From positions 1-45,366 of the forward strand of contig CAZRKU010000013.1 of NCBI GenBank assembly GCA_964600685.1: a stretch of DNA of 45,366 nt. The letters are read 5' to 3'. The position numbers were made by a program, and so were the translations under genes. The notes under the pieces were generated by a model that saw only the letters and a program-made list of their open reading frames with translations, was not told the origin of the DNA and made no database searches. The DNA comes from TMP-24 sp964600685 (lineage in GTDB: Bacteria > Pseudomonadota > Alphaproteobacteria > Rhodobacterales > Rhodobacteraceae). This document shows positions 9,377-17,484 of this stretch, piece after piece; the stretch's first letter is position 1, and each line of letters begins with the position of its first letter.

Positions 9377-10984
9377 ATGGCAGACAACAGCAATATCGCA
9401 ATGACGCCGACGGGCCGTTCGTTCGGCCTTCCGCTCAACCCCTTGGGTTTTGGCCTGTTCATCGGGCTGCTGCTCGCGGCGCTTCCGGCGTTCGACATCG
9501 GCTTCCGTTCGCTGTTCAGCGCCTGGTCCACGGCGGAATACAGCCATGGTCCGCTTATCCCTTTGATTTCGCTTTACCTTTTCCTAAGGGAACTGCGCCG
9601 TTCGCCCCTGCCCGCCGAAACGGTCAGCGATGGCTGGCCTGGCATCGTTCTGATCGGCCTGTCGCTGGTGGTTGCGGTCGTCGGCAACCTGATGCGGGTG
9701 CCCGATATCGTCACCTATGCCTTCATCTTCTGGGTCAGCGGTGTCGTGCTGGCGATTTTCGGGTGGCGGCGCGGCAAGACCCATCAGCTTCCGGTCTTCC
9801 ATCTGGTCTTCATGCTGCCCTTGCCGCAGATCCTTTACTGGAAGCTCACGATCTTTCTGCAATGGGTATCTTCGGCGCTGGGCGTGTGGTTCGTCAGCCT
9901 GGCGGGCGTTCCCGTCTATCTGGAAGGCAACGTGATCGACCTTGGCGTCTACAAACTCCAGGTGGCCGAGGCCTGTTCGGGGCTGCGCTACCTGTTCCCG
10001 ATTCTCAGCTTCTCCTATCTCTTCGCGATCCTCTATCGCGGCCCGATCTGGCACAAGATCGTGCTGCTGGTGGCGGCGGCGCCTCTGACGGTGGTGATGA
10101 ATTCCTTCCGCATCGGGGTGATCGGCGTCATGGTCGACCGCTACGGGATCGAACAGGCCGAAGGGTTCCTGCATTTCTTCCAGGGCTGGGTCGTGTTCCT
10201 GCTCTGCGTCGGCGTCCTCTTCCTTATGGCCATCGGACTGCAACGCCTGACCCCGAACCCCAAGCCGCTGTCCGAGGCGATCGACCTGGATTTCGAAGGG
10301 TTCGGCGGCATCTTCGCCCGCATCTTCGCAACCCGCGCCAGCCTGTTCCTGGCGCTGGCGCTGGCCGTCACCGCAGCCGTCTCGCTCACCTGGAAGTTCG
10401 CGCCGACGCCCGAGGCCGTCGTACCGGATCGCCAGACGCTGACGCTCTTTCCCACCATGCTCGATGGCTGGTCTGGGACCACCGTGCGGATTGAGCCGGA
10501 TGTAGAAAAGGTTCTGGCGGCCGATGACTATGTGAACGCCGTCTTCGAAGCGCCGGGCGAGACAAACATCGTCGCCTTCTTCGTCGCCTACTACAACAAG
10601 CAGACCGAAGGGCAGGGTATCCATTCGCCCAAGGTCTGCCTGCCCTCCGGCGGCTGGGAAATCTTCGCCCTGCGGGAAGTCCAGGTCGACATGACCGGGG
10701 TGGGTTACGGCACATTCGAGGCCAATCGCGCCATCATCCAGAAGGGCTTGACCCGCCAGCTGGTCTATTACTGGTTCGAAGGGCGCGGGGAGCGGGTTGC
10801 GAATGACTTCACCGCCAAGATGAATGTTCTGCTCGACAGCCTGACCAAGGGCCGCACAGACGGCGCGCTGGTGCGCTATGTCACCCCGATCGGAGCCAAG
10901 GAAAGCGAAGCGGACGCCGAAGCGCGCCTTCTGCGGTTCATGGCGATCAGCCTCAAGCCGCTGCCGCGTTTCGTTCCCTTCTGA
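9377..10984 (+). CDS. xrtD: Exosortase D fused to EpsI domain (VPLPA-CTERM type)
   Basis: A 535-residue polytopic membrane protein. The first ~290 residues form the exosortase domain with several transmembrane helices; the catalytic triad is visible as Cys200 (EACSGLRYL), Arg245 (NSFRIG) and His266 (HFFQGW). The rest is a periplasmic EpsI domain (DUF3485; HSPKVCLPSGGWEI). This fusion is characteristic of exosortase D of Rhodobacterales, which sorts secreted proteins bearing a C-terminal VPLPA-CTERM tag and is tied to EPS production. No tagged target occurs in the window. ATG at 9377 is used; the preceding 140 bases hold only a weak inverted repeat after the barrel gene. A rhomboid protease gene follows after 11 bases. 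Confidence 0.92.
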   Translation: MADNSNIAMTPTGRSFGLPLNPLGFGLFIGLLLAALPAFDIGFRSLFSAWSTAEYSHGPLIPLISLYLFLRELRRSPLPAETVSDGWPGIVLIGLSLVVAVVGNLMRVPDIVTYAFIFWVSGVVLAIFGWRRGKTHQLPVFHLVFMLPLPQILYWKLTIFLQWVSSALGVWFVSLAGVPVYLEGNVIDLGVYKLQVAEACSGLRYLFPILSFSYLFAILYRGPIWHKIVLLVAAAPLTVVMNSFRIGVIGVMVDRYGIEQAEGFLHFFQGWVVFLLCVGVLFLMAIGLQRLTPNPKPLSEAIDLDFEGFGGIFARIFATRASLFLALALAVTAAVSLTWKFAPTPEAVVPDRQTLTLFPTMLDGWSGTTVRIEPDVEKVLAADDYVNAVFEAPGETNIVAFFVAYYNKQTEGQGIHSPKVCLPSGGWEIFALREVQVDMTGVGYGTFEANRAIIQKGLTRQLVYYWFEGRGERVANDFTAKMNVLLDSLTKGRTDGALVRYVTPIGAKESEADAEARLLRFMAISLKPLPRFVPF

Positions 10985-10995
10985 CGGCGGGCCAG

Positions 10996-11673
10996 ATGTT
11001 CAGGAGTTTTGCCGCCGACCTGCGCGGCGCGCCTTGGCCGGTGTGGCTGATCCTCGTTCTGTGCCTGCTGCCGGAGGTTCTGTTTCTGGCCGCGTCGGCG
11101 GGACTTGTCGATGCGCCGCGGGCGCGGGCCATTGCCTATGACAACTTCGGCTTCTGGGCGGGTCTTCTGGGCGACTGGCAGCCGAACTATGCCGCGCAAC
11201 CCTGGCTGATGTTCCTGAGCTACGGGTTCCTGCATGCCGGGCCGGTGCATTTCCTGGTCAACATGCTGACGCTGCTGGCGCTGGGCGGCCCGGTGGCGCA
11301 AGCTGTCGGTCCCCGGCGCTTCCTTGCGCTCTATCTGTTGTTCGCGGTCGCGGGGGCCGTGGGTTTCGCCCTCTGGCCCGAGGTCGACTTGCCGATGGTG
11401 GGAGCTTCTGGCGCGCTTTTCGGCCTTGCGGGTCTGCTGCTCGCCTGGGAATGGCGCTTTCGCCGACGCCGCAGGATGCCCCTTTGGCCGGTCCTGCGCA
11501 GCCTCGGCGTGCTTTTGCTGCTCAATCTGGTTCTGTGGGTCGCGATGGGCGGGTACCTGGCCTGGCAAACCCATCTTGGCGGCTTCATCGCGGGGTGGGC
11601 GATGGGCTGGATGGTGCAACCGGGGGCGGGCGGCAGGTCTCAGCGTCCCAGCCTGGCGAAGATGCGGTCATAG
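10996..11673 (+). CDS. Rhomboid-family intramembrane serine protease
   Basis: A 225-residue membrane protein with about six helices. The rhomboid catalytic dyad is intact: Ser138 in GASGALFG and His193 in HLGGF. The oxyanion-side motif His80-x4-His85-x3-Asn89 is also present. Such enzymes cleave transmembrane segments inside the membrane. It lies 11 bases after the exosortase gene and is probably co-transcribed. That invites a role in processing C-terminally anchored exported proteins, as rhombosortases do for GlyGly-CTERM proteins, but no sequence here proves it. Its last 34 bases overlap the convergent glycosyltransferase gene. Confidence 0.9.
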   Translation: MFRSFAADLRGAPWPVWLILVLCLLPEVLFLAASAGLVDAPRARAIAYDNFGFWAGLLGDWQPNYAAQPWLMFLSYGFLHAGPVHFLVNMLTLLALGGPVAQAVGPRRFLALYLLFAVAGAVGFALWPEVDLPMVGASGALFGLAGLLLAWEWRFRRRRRMPLWPVLRSLGVLLLLNLVLWVAMGGYLAWQTHLGGFIAGWAMGWMVQPGAGGRSQRPSLAKMRS

Positions 11674-12854
11674 GCGGCCAAGAGATGCGGCGCCGAGTGT
11701 GCCCAGCTCAGCCGGTTCAGCACCCGTTCGCGCCCGATCCGGCCCATCGCGGCCCGCCGTTCCGGCGCATCCATCAATTCCGCGATCTTGACCGCAAAGT
11801 CGACCGGATCATTCGCTTGGGCATAGACCGAGGCTTCGCCGGCCGAAGCGCGGCCTTCCTTCAGGTCGAACTGCACCACCGGCTTTTCCAGCGTCATGTA
11901 TTCCATGACCTTGTTCATGGTGGAGATGTCGTTCATCGCATTCTTCGGGTCGGGGCTGACGCCGATGTCACAGGAATTGAGCGCGTTCAGCAGATCGTCA
12001 CCATAAAGTGCCCCGCTAAAGGTGAACCAGCCGGTCAGGCCGCGGCGCGCCACATCGGCCTCCACGTTCGGCACTTCCGGGCCGAAGCCCACGATCAGGA
12101 AATGCACGTCGCGGCGGCCCATCCCTTTGATCAGATGATCGGCGGCGGCGACCAGAAGGTCCATCCCCTCCTGCTGGCCGATCACCCCGACATAACCCAG
12201 CACCGTGCCCGCGCCCTTGCGCAGGGCAGGGACGGCGGGGCGGATCTCGAACTTCTCGATCTGCGGGGCCGAGCGGACGACGAACACATCCTCCGGCTTC
12301 ATCCCGCCGCGGCGATGCGCAATCTCGCGGAAACTTTCGTTCGTGGCGATGGATACGGAGGCGGTGGCGAAGGTCATCCTCTCCCAGATCAGCATGATCC
12401 GGTAGAGAAGCCCCTTCTGGCCGAACTTCGCCTCGAAGAGTTCCGGGCAGACATCGTGGTGGTCGAAAAGATAGCGCACGCCGCGCAGCCGATACCAGAG
12501 CGCCAGAAGGAAGATCAGGTCGGGCGGGTTGCAGCCCTGGATCACGTCGAACCCCCGTTCCCGCCGCACCCTGCGCGCCAGGCGGAACCAGTGGACCAGC
12601 GAATGAAGATATTCCCGCGCATAGGCGACGGCGCCGGAATGCGCCTCGACCGGCGCGGGGTAGCGATAGATATGGATGCCTTCGATCACCTCGCGGTGCG
12701 CGTCCCAACCGCGCCCGGTGGGGCAGATCACGCTGACCTCATACCCATGGGCGGTCAGGGTCGTCGCTTCCAGCCAGACGCGGCGGTCCAGCGGCACGGG
12801 CAGGTTTTCCACGACGATCAGCACGCGGCGGGTTCTGGTCCTGGTCATTCTCAT
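11640..12854 (-). CDS. Glycosyltransferase family 4 (GT-B)
   Basis: A 404-residue cytoplasmic glycosyltransferase of the GT4/GT-B fold, probably adding a sugar to the lipid-linked EPS repeat. The N-terminal domain starts VLIVVENLPVPLDRRVWLEA. The C-terminal nucleotide-sugar domain contains LGYVGVIGQQEGMDLL, FLIVGFGPE, and the E-x4-E-like segment MEYMTLEKPVV. The sequence of the first 60 residues resembles GT4 enzymes of exosortase loci. Its start overlaps the stop of the upstream phytase-like gene as ATGA, so translation is coupled. The donor and acceptor sugars are unknown. Confidence 0.9.
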   Translation of the reverse strand: MRMTRTRTRRVLIVVENLPVPLDRRVWLEATTLTAHGYEVSVICPTGRGWDAHREVIEGIHIYRYPAPVEAHSGAVAYAREYLHSLVHWFRLARRVRRERGFDVIQGCNPPDLIFLLALWYRLRGVRYLFDHHDVCPELFEAKFGQKGLLYRIMLIWERMTFATASVSIATNESFREIAHRRGGMKPEDVFVVRSAPQIEKFEIRPAVPALRKGAGTVLGYVGVIGQQEGMDLLVAAADHLIKGMGRRDVHFLIVGFGPEVPNVEADVARRGLTGWFTFSGALYGDDLLNALNSCDIGVSPDPKNAMNDISTMNKVMEYMTLEKPVVQFDLKEGRASAGEASVYAQANDPVDFAVKIAELMDAPERRAAMGRIGRERVLNRLSWAHSAPHLLAAYDRIFARLGR

Positions 12855-13816
12855 CTCCGCCCGGCAAGTTGCGGGGTCAGGTCTGTGTCGGTTTTCCCCG
12901 GATTGCCCGGCTTTCCGGTCAGATCAAATTCCGCGATGGTCGTCGGGCTGAGCGGCAGGAAATTGTTGTCGGCGATCAACGTCGCCACCGTGCGCCCCTG
13001 CGCATCGGTCCAGACATCCATGCCTTCAAAATCGCCCCAGGCACCGGCATTGGTCAGAAGCAGGATGCCCGGCGCGGCGAAACCCTCGTCGGTCGGGGCA
13101 TAAACGCTAATGCGGGCCTGATAGCCCCAGACGATCGAAAAGTTGCGCTCCAGCACATAAAGCCGCCCGTCGGGGCCGAAATCGGCATCGGTCGCACTGA
13201 AAAGGCCGTCCGACCGGAGTTGCGGCCCGTCTGTCCAGGTCTTGCCGCCGCGATACTCCAATGTGCGATAGTCACCATCGGCCAGCGGTGTTTCGAGGAC
13301 GGTCAGGATGCGCCCCCCCGCACCGAGGGCCAGCGCCTCCATGCCTTCGTTGCCCCACAGCGTGCGGAACCTGTCCCATTCGTTCAGGGGTGTGGGCATC
13401 ATGTCCGGCGGGCGGAACCGTGCCACCCGCGCGTAACCCTCGAAAGACACCAGCAGCGATCCGTCGGCGTCGATGCGGATGGCTTCGGCATCGGACTGGA
13501 ACCCTTCGGCGGGTCGGCCGAAATTGTCCCGAATGCGGCTCGCCGCCAGAAGATCGACCTTCGCCAGTGCGCCCGTCTTGTCGCGCGTCAGCCTTGCCTG
13601 CATCAGCAGGCCCGCGTCACTGACGGCGAAGAAGGCGTTCCCGGCGTCTTGAAGCGCCAGTCCCGACAGGCCGCCGAAATCGGATGCCCTTTCCACCCAG
13701 GTCACGCTGCCCAGCAGGTTCGGCCGGGCAGCGCCCGTCCCGCCGCCGCCGGACCCGACCAGAGCAAAGGCCAGAGCCGCAAGGCCGCCAAGGGGGAGGA
13801 CTAGCCTATTTGCCAA
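12851..13816 (-). CDS. Secreted phytase-like esterase (esterase-like activity of phytase family)
   Basis: A 321-residue protein with an N-terminal signal sequence (about 28 residues, followed by a Gly-rich GSGGGG) and a beta-propeller-like body of the PF13449 type: FGGLSGLALQ, SDAEAIRIDADGSLLVSFEG, GNEGMEALALGAGGRILTVLE, DFEGMDVW. Members are predicted phosphatases or esterases. The only in-frame start is TTG at 13816, overlapping the end of the GT2 gene by 11 bases. Its place between two glycosyltransferases in one operon suggests a periplasmic step on the polysaccharide (for example removing a substituent), but that is inference. Confidence 0.78.
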   Translation of the reverse strand: MANRLVLPLGGLAALAFALVGSGGGGTGAARPNLLGSVTWVERASDFGGLSGLALQDAGNAFFAVSDAGLLMQARLTRDKTGALAKVDLLAASRIRDNFGRPAEGFQSDAEAIRIDADGSLLVSFEGYARVARFRPPDMMPTPLNEWDRFRTLWGNEGMEALALGAGGRILTVLETPLADGDYRTLEYRGGKTWTDGPQLRSDGLFSATDADFGPDGRLYVLERNFSIVWGYQARISVYAPTDEGFAAPGILLLTNAGAWGDFEGMDVWTDAQGRTVATLIADNNFLPLSPTTIAEFDLTGKPGNPGKTDTDLTPQLAGRR

Positions 13817-14825
13817 AGGCGATCCGTGCGGCGTCGGGCGACAGCCGTTCCCTGACTGACCTTGGCGCCGGCAGGCCCAGAACCGCCGCGATCAGCGTGA
13901 AAGCCTGGGGCCGCGCCCCTTCGAGCAGGAGTTGCCCGGCCTTGACCAGCGCGTAGACGATTGCGACGGGCAGGGCCACCGGATTGAAACGCGCAACGAA
14001 TTTCATCCGGCTGCGGTACTTGAACCAGAAGGAGAAGGGCGAGGCGAGGCGTTCAAGCGTCGGCGAACCGATCGACGTTCCTGCATGATGAAAAACGCGG
14101 AATCCCGGGGCGATGATCAACGGCATGGCGCCGCGCCGCAGGGCCCAGTCCACCTCCTCGTAGTAAAGGAAATAGTCCTCGCGCATCGGGCCGACGGTTT
14201 CATAAAAGCGGCGCGATACGACCATGTTCGCGCCGGTCACGAAGTCGACCGCCGCCGCATCGGGGACGGGGGCTTCGCTTGCGGGACGACCGAGGTTGAT
14301 GTTGCCCGTCACTCCGGTCCAGCGGTTGATCGTGCCCCCGTCGATCTGGATGTTCTGTGGCGGGTCGGCATATTGCACGCGCCCGCCGATGATCCCGTAA
14401 CCGGGCGTCGCTCCGGCGGCCCGCCGGATCGCCGCTGCGGCATCCGGGTCGGCGAAGGCATCGGGGTTCAGCACCCAGAGATGGGCGATATGCGGCTGTG
14501 CCGCCAGCGCCGCCAGCCCGAGATTGACGCCGCCGGCGAAACCGCGGTTCGCACCGGACTGCACGAGCACCACCCCGTCTGCCGCCGTCGTGCCGGGCGA
14601 TCCTTCGGCGAAGGGCAGGGCGCCGGCGACCTGCTGTTTGCTCGCCCAGTCCCGAACGCGGGCGACGGTCTCGTCCGACGATTGATTGTCGACCACCACG
14701 ATCAGCGGCGGCCCGCCGTCCTGGGCGGTCAGGCTGTCAAGGCAGCCGACGATCACGTCGGCCGAATTGAAGGTGACGATGACGACACCAAGGCAGCGGT
14801 TTGGATGCGGGACTGGTTCGGTCAT
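13806..14825 (-). CDS. Glycosyltransferase family 2 (GT-A)
   Basis: A 339-residue GT2 enzyme, rhamnosyltransferase-like. It begins GVVIVTFNSADVIVGCLDSL and carries the nucleotide-binding Asp region (VVVDNQSSDETV), the DxD-like position in VLNPDAFADPDA, and the acceptor segment EDYFLYYEEVDWALRRG. A C-terminal hydrophobic stretch may associate with the membrane. ATG at 14825 is chosen; ATG at 14855 and an upstream TTG are possible but add residues with no family match. It should extend the EPS repeat unit in the cytoplasm. It lies 100 bases downstream of the flippase gene. Confidence 0.88.
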   Translation of the reverse strand: MTEPVPHPNRCLGVVIVTFNSADVIVGCLDSLTAQDGGPPLIVVVDNQSSDETVARVRDWASKQQVAGALPFAEGSPGTTAADGVVLVQSGANRGFAGGVNLGLAALAAQPHIAHLWVLNPDAFADPDAAAAIRRAAGATPGYGIIGGRVQYADPPQNIQIDGGTINRWTGVTGNINLGRPASEAPVPDAAAVDFVTGANMVVSRRFYETVGPMREDYFLYYEEVDWALRRGAMPLIIAPGFRVFHHAGTSIGSPTLERLASPFSFWFKYRSRMKFVARFNPVALPVAIVYALVKAGQLLLEGARPQAFTLIAAVLGLPAPRSVRERLSPDAARIAFGK

Positions 14826-14925
14826 GACGGGATCGGTTTCTTGCTTGGGCCGCATACCAGACAATTCTGGTTCCAATTGGGCGGGCGGGCCAGGAAATAA
14901 GGCGAAAGCGGGGGCATTGGCAGGT

Positions 14926-16338
14926 CTAGGCCTTTTTCAGGATCAGCTTGCGCAGGTAAAGGCGCATCTCTCCCATGCTGGCCAGCGCGAGAAGACCGAT
15001 CACGAGGATCCCGAGAAGCTCCCAATGCAGATTCTGCAGCAGATTTGCGGCCGGCGGAGTGCGCATGGCATCGAGCCAGGCGGCGGCGCAAAGAAGTGCT
15101 GTCAGGGCGACCGGCAGAACCAGCGGGCGCAGATGCACCCCTGCCCAGCGCCGCATCAGCCACATCGACAGCCCGAAGGCCAGGATTTCGGCGAGGCAGA
15201 CCGTCCAGATGATCGCCAGGACATTGCCGGTCGTGACCGCGATCCACCAGGAGATCGGCAGCGACGCCACCCGGATCAGATTGCCCATCATTGACAGGCT
15301 GGATCTGCCGCAAGCCAGCGCCACGGTATTGCCGCCGCTCTTGGCGACGCGGATGGCCTGAAGAATGGCGAGAGGCACGAGAATCAACAGGATGGAGACA
15401 TATTTCGGCCCGGTCAGCGCATAAGCCAGCGGTCCCCCGACCAGGCTGGTACCCAGGACAAGCAGAACGGCGATCGCCAGGCCGGATTCGACAGACGCGA
15501 CCGACAGGCGCTGGAACGTCGCGGGATCACCTTTCGCGCCGCTCAGGTTCGGCAGGAACAACGACTGGAAGGAGTTGGCCAGGACGATGGTCGGGGTCAG
15601 GGTCAGGGTGAAGGCCATGGTGAAGAAGGCAAACTGGCTGACGCCCAGTTCACGCAGCACGATCATCCGTTCGCCGTTGAAAGCCCCGAAGATCAGCACG
15701 CCATCCAGAAGCAGCGGCCAGCCGAACTTCGTCGCGCGCTTCATCAGGGACAGGTCGAACGCCAGCCGGTAGGGCCGTTTCGCAGTCAGATGCGTGGTCG
15801 CGACCATGGCGATGGCTTGGGCGAACAGCGCGAAAAGCATGATCCGGTAGTCGCCGAACATCAGCGCCAGCGGCCAGATTGCCAGAACCGACACCACCGC
15901 CGGGATCGAACTGGCCAGAATGGAGGGTGTGAAATTCAGATGCCGCCGCTGGCGATGCGGGTCGTAATGCTGAAAGCCGTTGATCAGCGGCACCAGCGCC
16001 AGCACCTCGTAGCTCCAGGCGACGCGCTCTACCCCAAGAAAGGTCGCATAGGGCTGCGCGATCGCGAACAGGACGATGGAGGAAAACAGGCCGCGCAGAA
16101 CCTGAAAACCCTGCATCGCGGCCTGAAACTTCGGATCGTCGCCGTCCTTGTCGATGACCATCAACTGATTCAGCCCCAGATAGGACAACATCTCGACGAT
16201 CGACATGCTCATCGCGAAGGTCGAGGCGATGCCGTAGTTTTCCGGGCTGACCAGACGTGCGACGATGAGATTCCTCAGCAGGAGGAATATCGAGGCAAAG
16301 GCATTGCCCGACACAACCATGATGGCTTTCTTGAACAT
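14926..16338 (-). CDS. Oligosaccharide flippase (Wzx/PST family)
   Basis: A 470-residue polytopic membrane protein with about 12-14 hydrophobic helices, starting MFKKAIMVVSGNAFASIFLLLRNLIVARLVSPENYG, a typical opening for Wzx/RfbX polysaccharide transporters (MATE-like superfamily). It should flip undecaprenyl-linked repeats across the inner membrane. It is the first gene of the leftward run flippase, GT2, phytase-like, GT4. A Wzy polymerase is not evident in the window and may lie elsewhere. The 160 bases upstream hold a weak stem (16436-16460) and presumably its promoter. Confidence 0.87.
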   Translation of the reverse strand: MFKKAIMVVSGNAFASIFLLLRNLIVARLVSPENYGIASTFAMSMSIVEMLSYLGLNQLMVIDKDGDDPKFQAAMQGFQVLRGLFSSIVLFAIAQPYATFLGVERVAWSYEVLALVPLINGFQHYDPHRQRRHLNFTPSILASSIPAVVSVLAIWPLALMFGDYRIMLFALFAQAIAMVATTHLTAKRPYRLAFDLSLMKRATKFGWPLLLDGVLIFGAFNGERMIVLRELGVSQFAFFTMAFTLTLTPTIVLANSFQSLFLPNLSGAKGDPATFQRLSVASVESGLAIAVLLVLGTSLVGGPLAYALTGPKYVSILLILVPLAILQAIRVAKSGGNTVALACGRSSLSMMGNLIRVASLPISWWIAVTTGNVLAIIWTVCLAEILAFGLSMWLMRRWAGVHLRPLVLPVALTALLCAAAWLDAMRTPPAANLLQNLHWELLGILVIGLLALASMGEMRLYLRKLILKKA

Positions 16339-16497
16339 GTCGGGGCAGGGTTGCCTTATGTCGTCCTGTTATGGCCTGATATGTCAGCATTTCTTGCCAT
16401 GACCGCAAGTCTTGCTTTCACATCGGCGTGAATGCGGCGGTGATTTCGCAAAGAACCGCCGAATTTTCAGACTTCGTGCATCTAACACGGACAAAGC

Positions 16498-17484
16498 TCA
16501 GGACCAAACCTGTCGCCTCTCCGCGATCCGTGCCGACAGGCGCAGCACCCGGTCGACATAGAGCTTGCGCCGCGGATCATCCGTCGGTGCGCGGGTATCA
16601 ATCCAGCCGGTCGAGGCCAGGCAGCGCAGCAGCGTGAAAAGCATCAGGTCCGGCATCCCTTCGCCCGGATCACCGCCGCCATCCGCATAGCCCGCAAGAA
16701 GCGCCTCGGCCATGCAGGGCAGGTTCGGTTCCTCAAGGCTTTGCACCAGCGCCGTGCCCAGATCATAGAGCCGGTAGCCATAACCGCTATCGTCGAAGTC
16801 GATCAGATTGAGCGTTCCGTCCGGCGCGGCAAGGATGTTTTCGCGCATGATGTCGGCATGGATCAGGCCGAAGGCCGGGGCCGCGGTGCCGATCCGGCCC
16901 AGACGGTCCGCCGCCATGTCCCGCATGGCTGCGATCAGCCCCTGGTCCCCGGCGCGAAAGCCGGGATTTTCCCAGAATCGCCCCCAGGTCGGGTTTGCCC
17001 CGAGAAGCCCCTCGATGTCCCAGCGCGGGCGCGGCAGGGTGGGCGGCAGGTTCAGCGCATCGGTCGCCTTGTGAAGGGCGGCCAACAGTCGACCCAGTGT
17101 CCCGAACAAGATTTCCTGCGCCGCCCGGTCGCCCGCAAGCGGCGTGCCGGCGCGCCCGACAGGGGTGCCGCTCAGCCAGCCGACCGCACTGACGGTGACA
17201 TCCCCGGCATGCCAGGTCAGTGCGCCGTCTCTGGTCAGGATCGGTTCAGGTACCGAAAGACCCTGTGCGGCAAGACCCATGGTCCAGCGCAACTCCGTCT
17301 CGATCCCCTCGCGGCTTTGATAACCGGGGCGGTGCAGACGCAGCGCGATCACCCGGCCTGTCGCCTGTTCGGCACGGAAAACCGCGTTTTCGCGGATGGT
17401 GATCAGGTCGGGCGGCTTTGCCCCTGCCCCCCATTCGGGCGCGGCCAGTCCGGCGATGCGCTTTGCCTCGGCTTCGGAGATCAA
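16498..17484 (-). CDS. APH-fold kinase, hydroxylysine-kinase-like
   Basis: A 328-residue aminoglycoside-phosphotransferase/choline-kinase-fold enzyme. The Brenner-type catalytic loop LIHADIMRENIL gives Asp211 as base and Asn216 for Mg; IDFDDSGYG (228-236) supplies the metal-binding Asp. The gene overlaps the upstream class III aminotransferase-fold gene as ATGA. In animals hydroxylysine kinase (AGPHD1) works with the phospho-lyase AGXT2L2, and many bacteria carry fused or adjacent versions of both. I therefore infer phosphorylation of a hydroxylated amine such as 5-hydroxylysine or ethanolamine. Antibiotic modification is less likely given the partner. Confidence 0.8.
   Translation of the reverse strand: MISEAEAKRIAGLAAPEWGAGAKPPDLITIRENAVFRAEQATGRVIALRLHRPGYQSREGIETELRWTMGLAAQGLSVPEPILTRDGALTWHAGDVTVSAVGWLSGTPVGRAGTPLAGDRAAQEILFGTLGRLLAALHKATDALNLPPTLPRPRWDIEGLLGANPTWGRFWENPGFRAGDQGLIAAMRDMAADRLGRIGTAAPAFGLIHADIMRENILAAPDGTLNLIDFDDSGYGYRLYDLGTALVQSLEEPNLPCMAEALLAGYADGGGDPGEGMPDLMLFTLLRCLASTGWIDTRAPTDDPRRKLYVDRVLRLSARIAERRQVWS

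Noticed and set aside
16436..16460. GGCGGT-N13-ACCGCC stem followed by GAATTTT
   Set aside because: The T-rich tail is on the plus strand, where no gene ends. For the minus-strand genes it has no proper tail, so it was not listed as a terminator.
16498..17484. Aminoglycoside resistance kinase
   Set aside because: The APH fold is shared by many metabolic kinases, and the translational coupling to a PLP phospho-lyase-like gene argues for a metabolic role.
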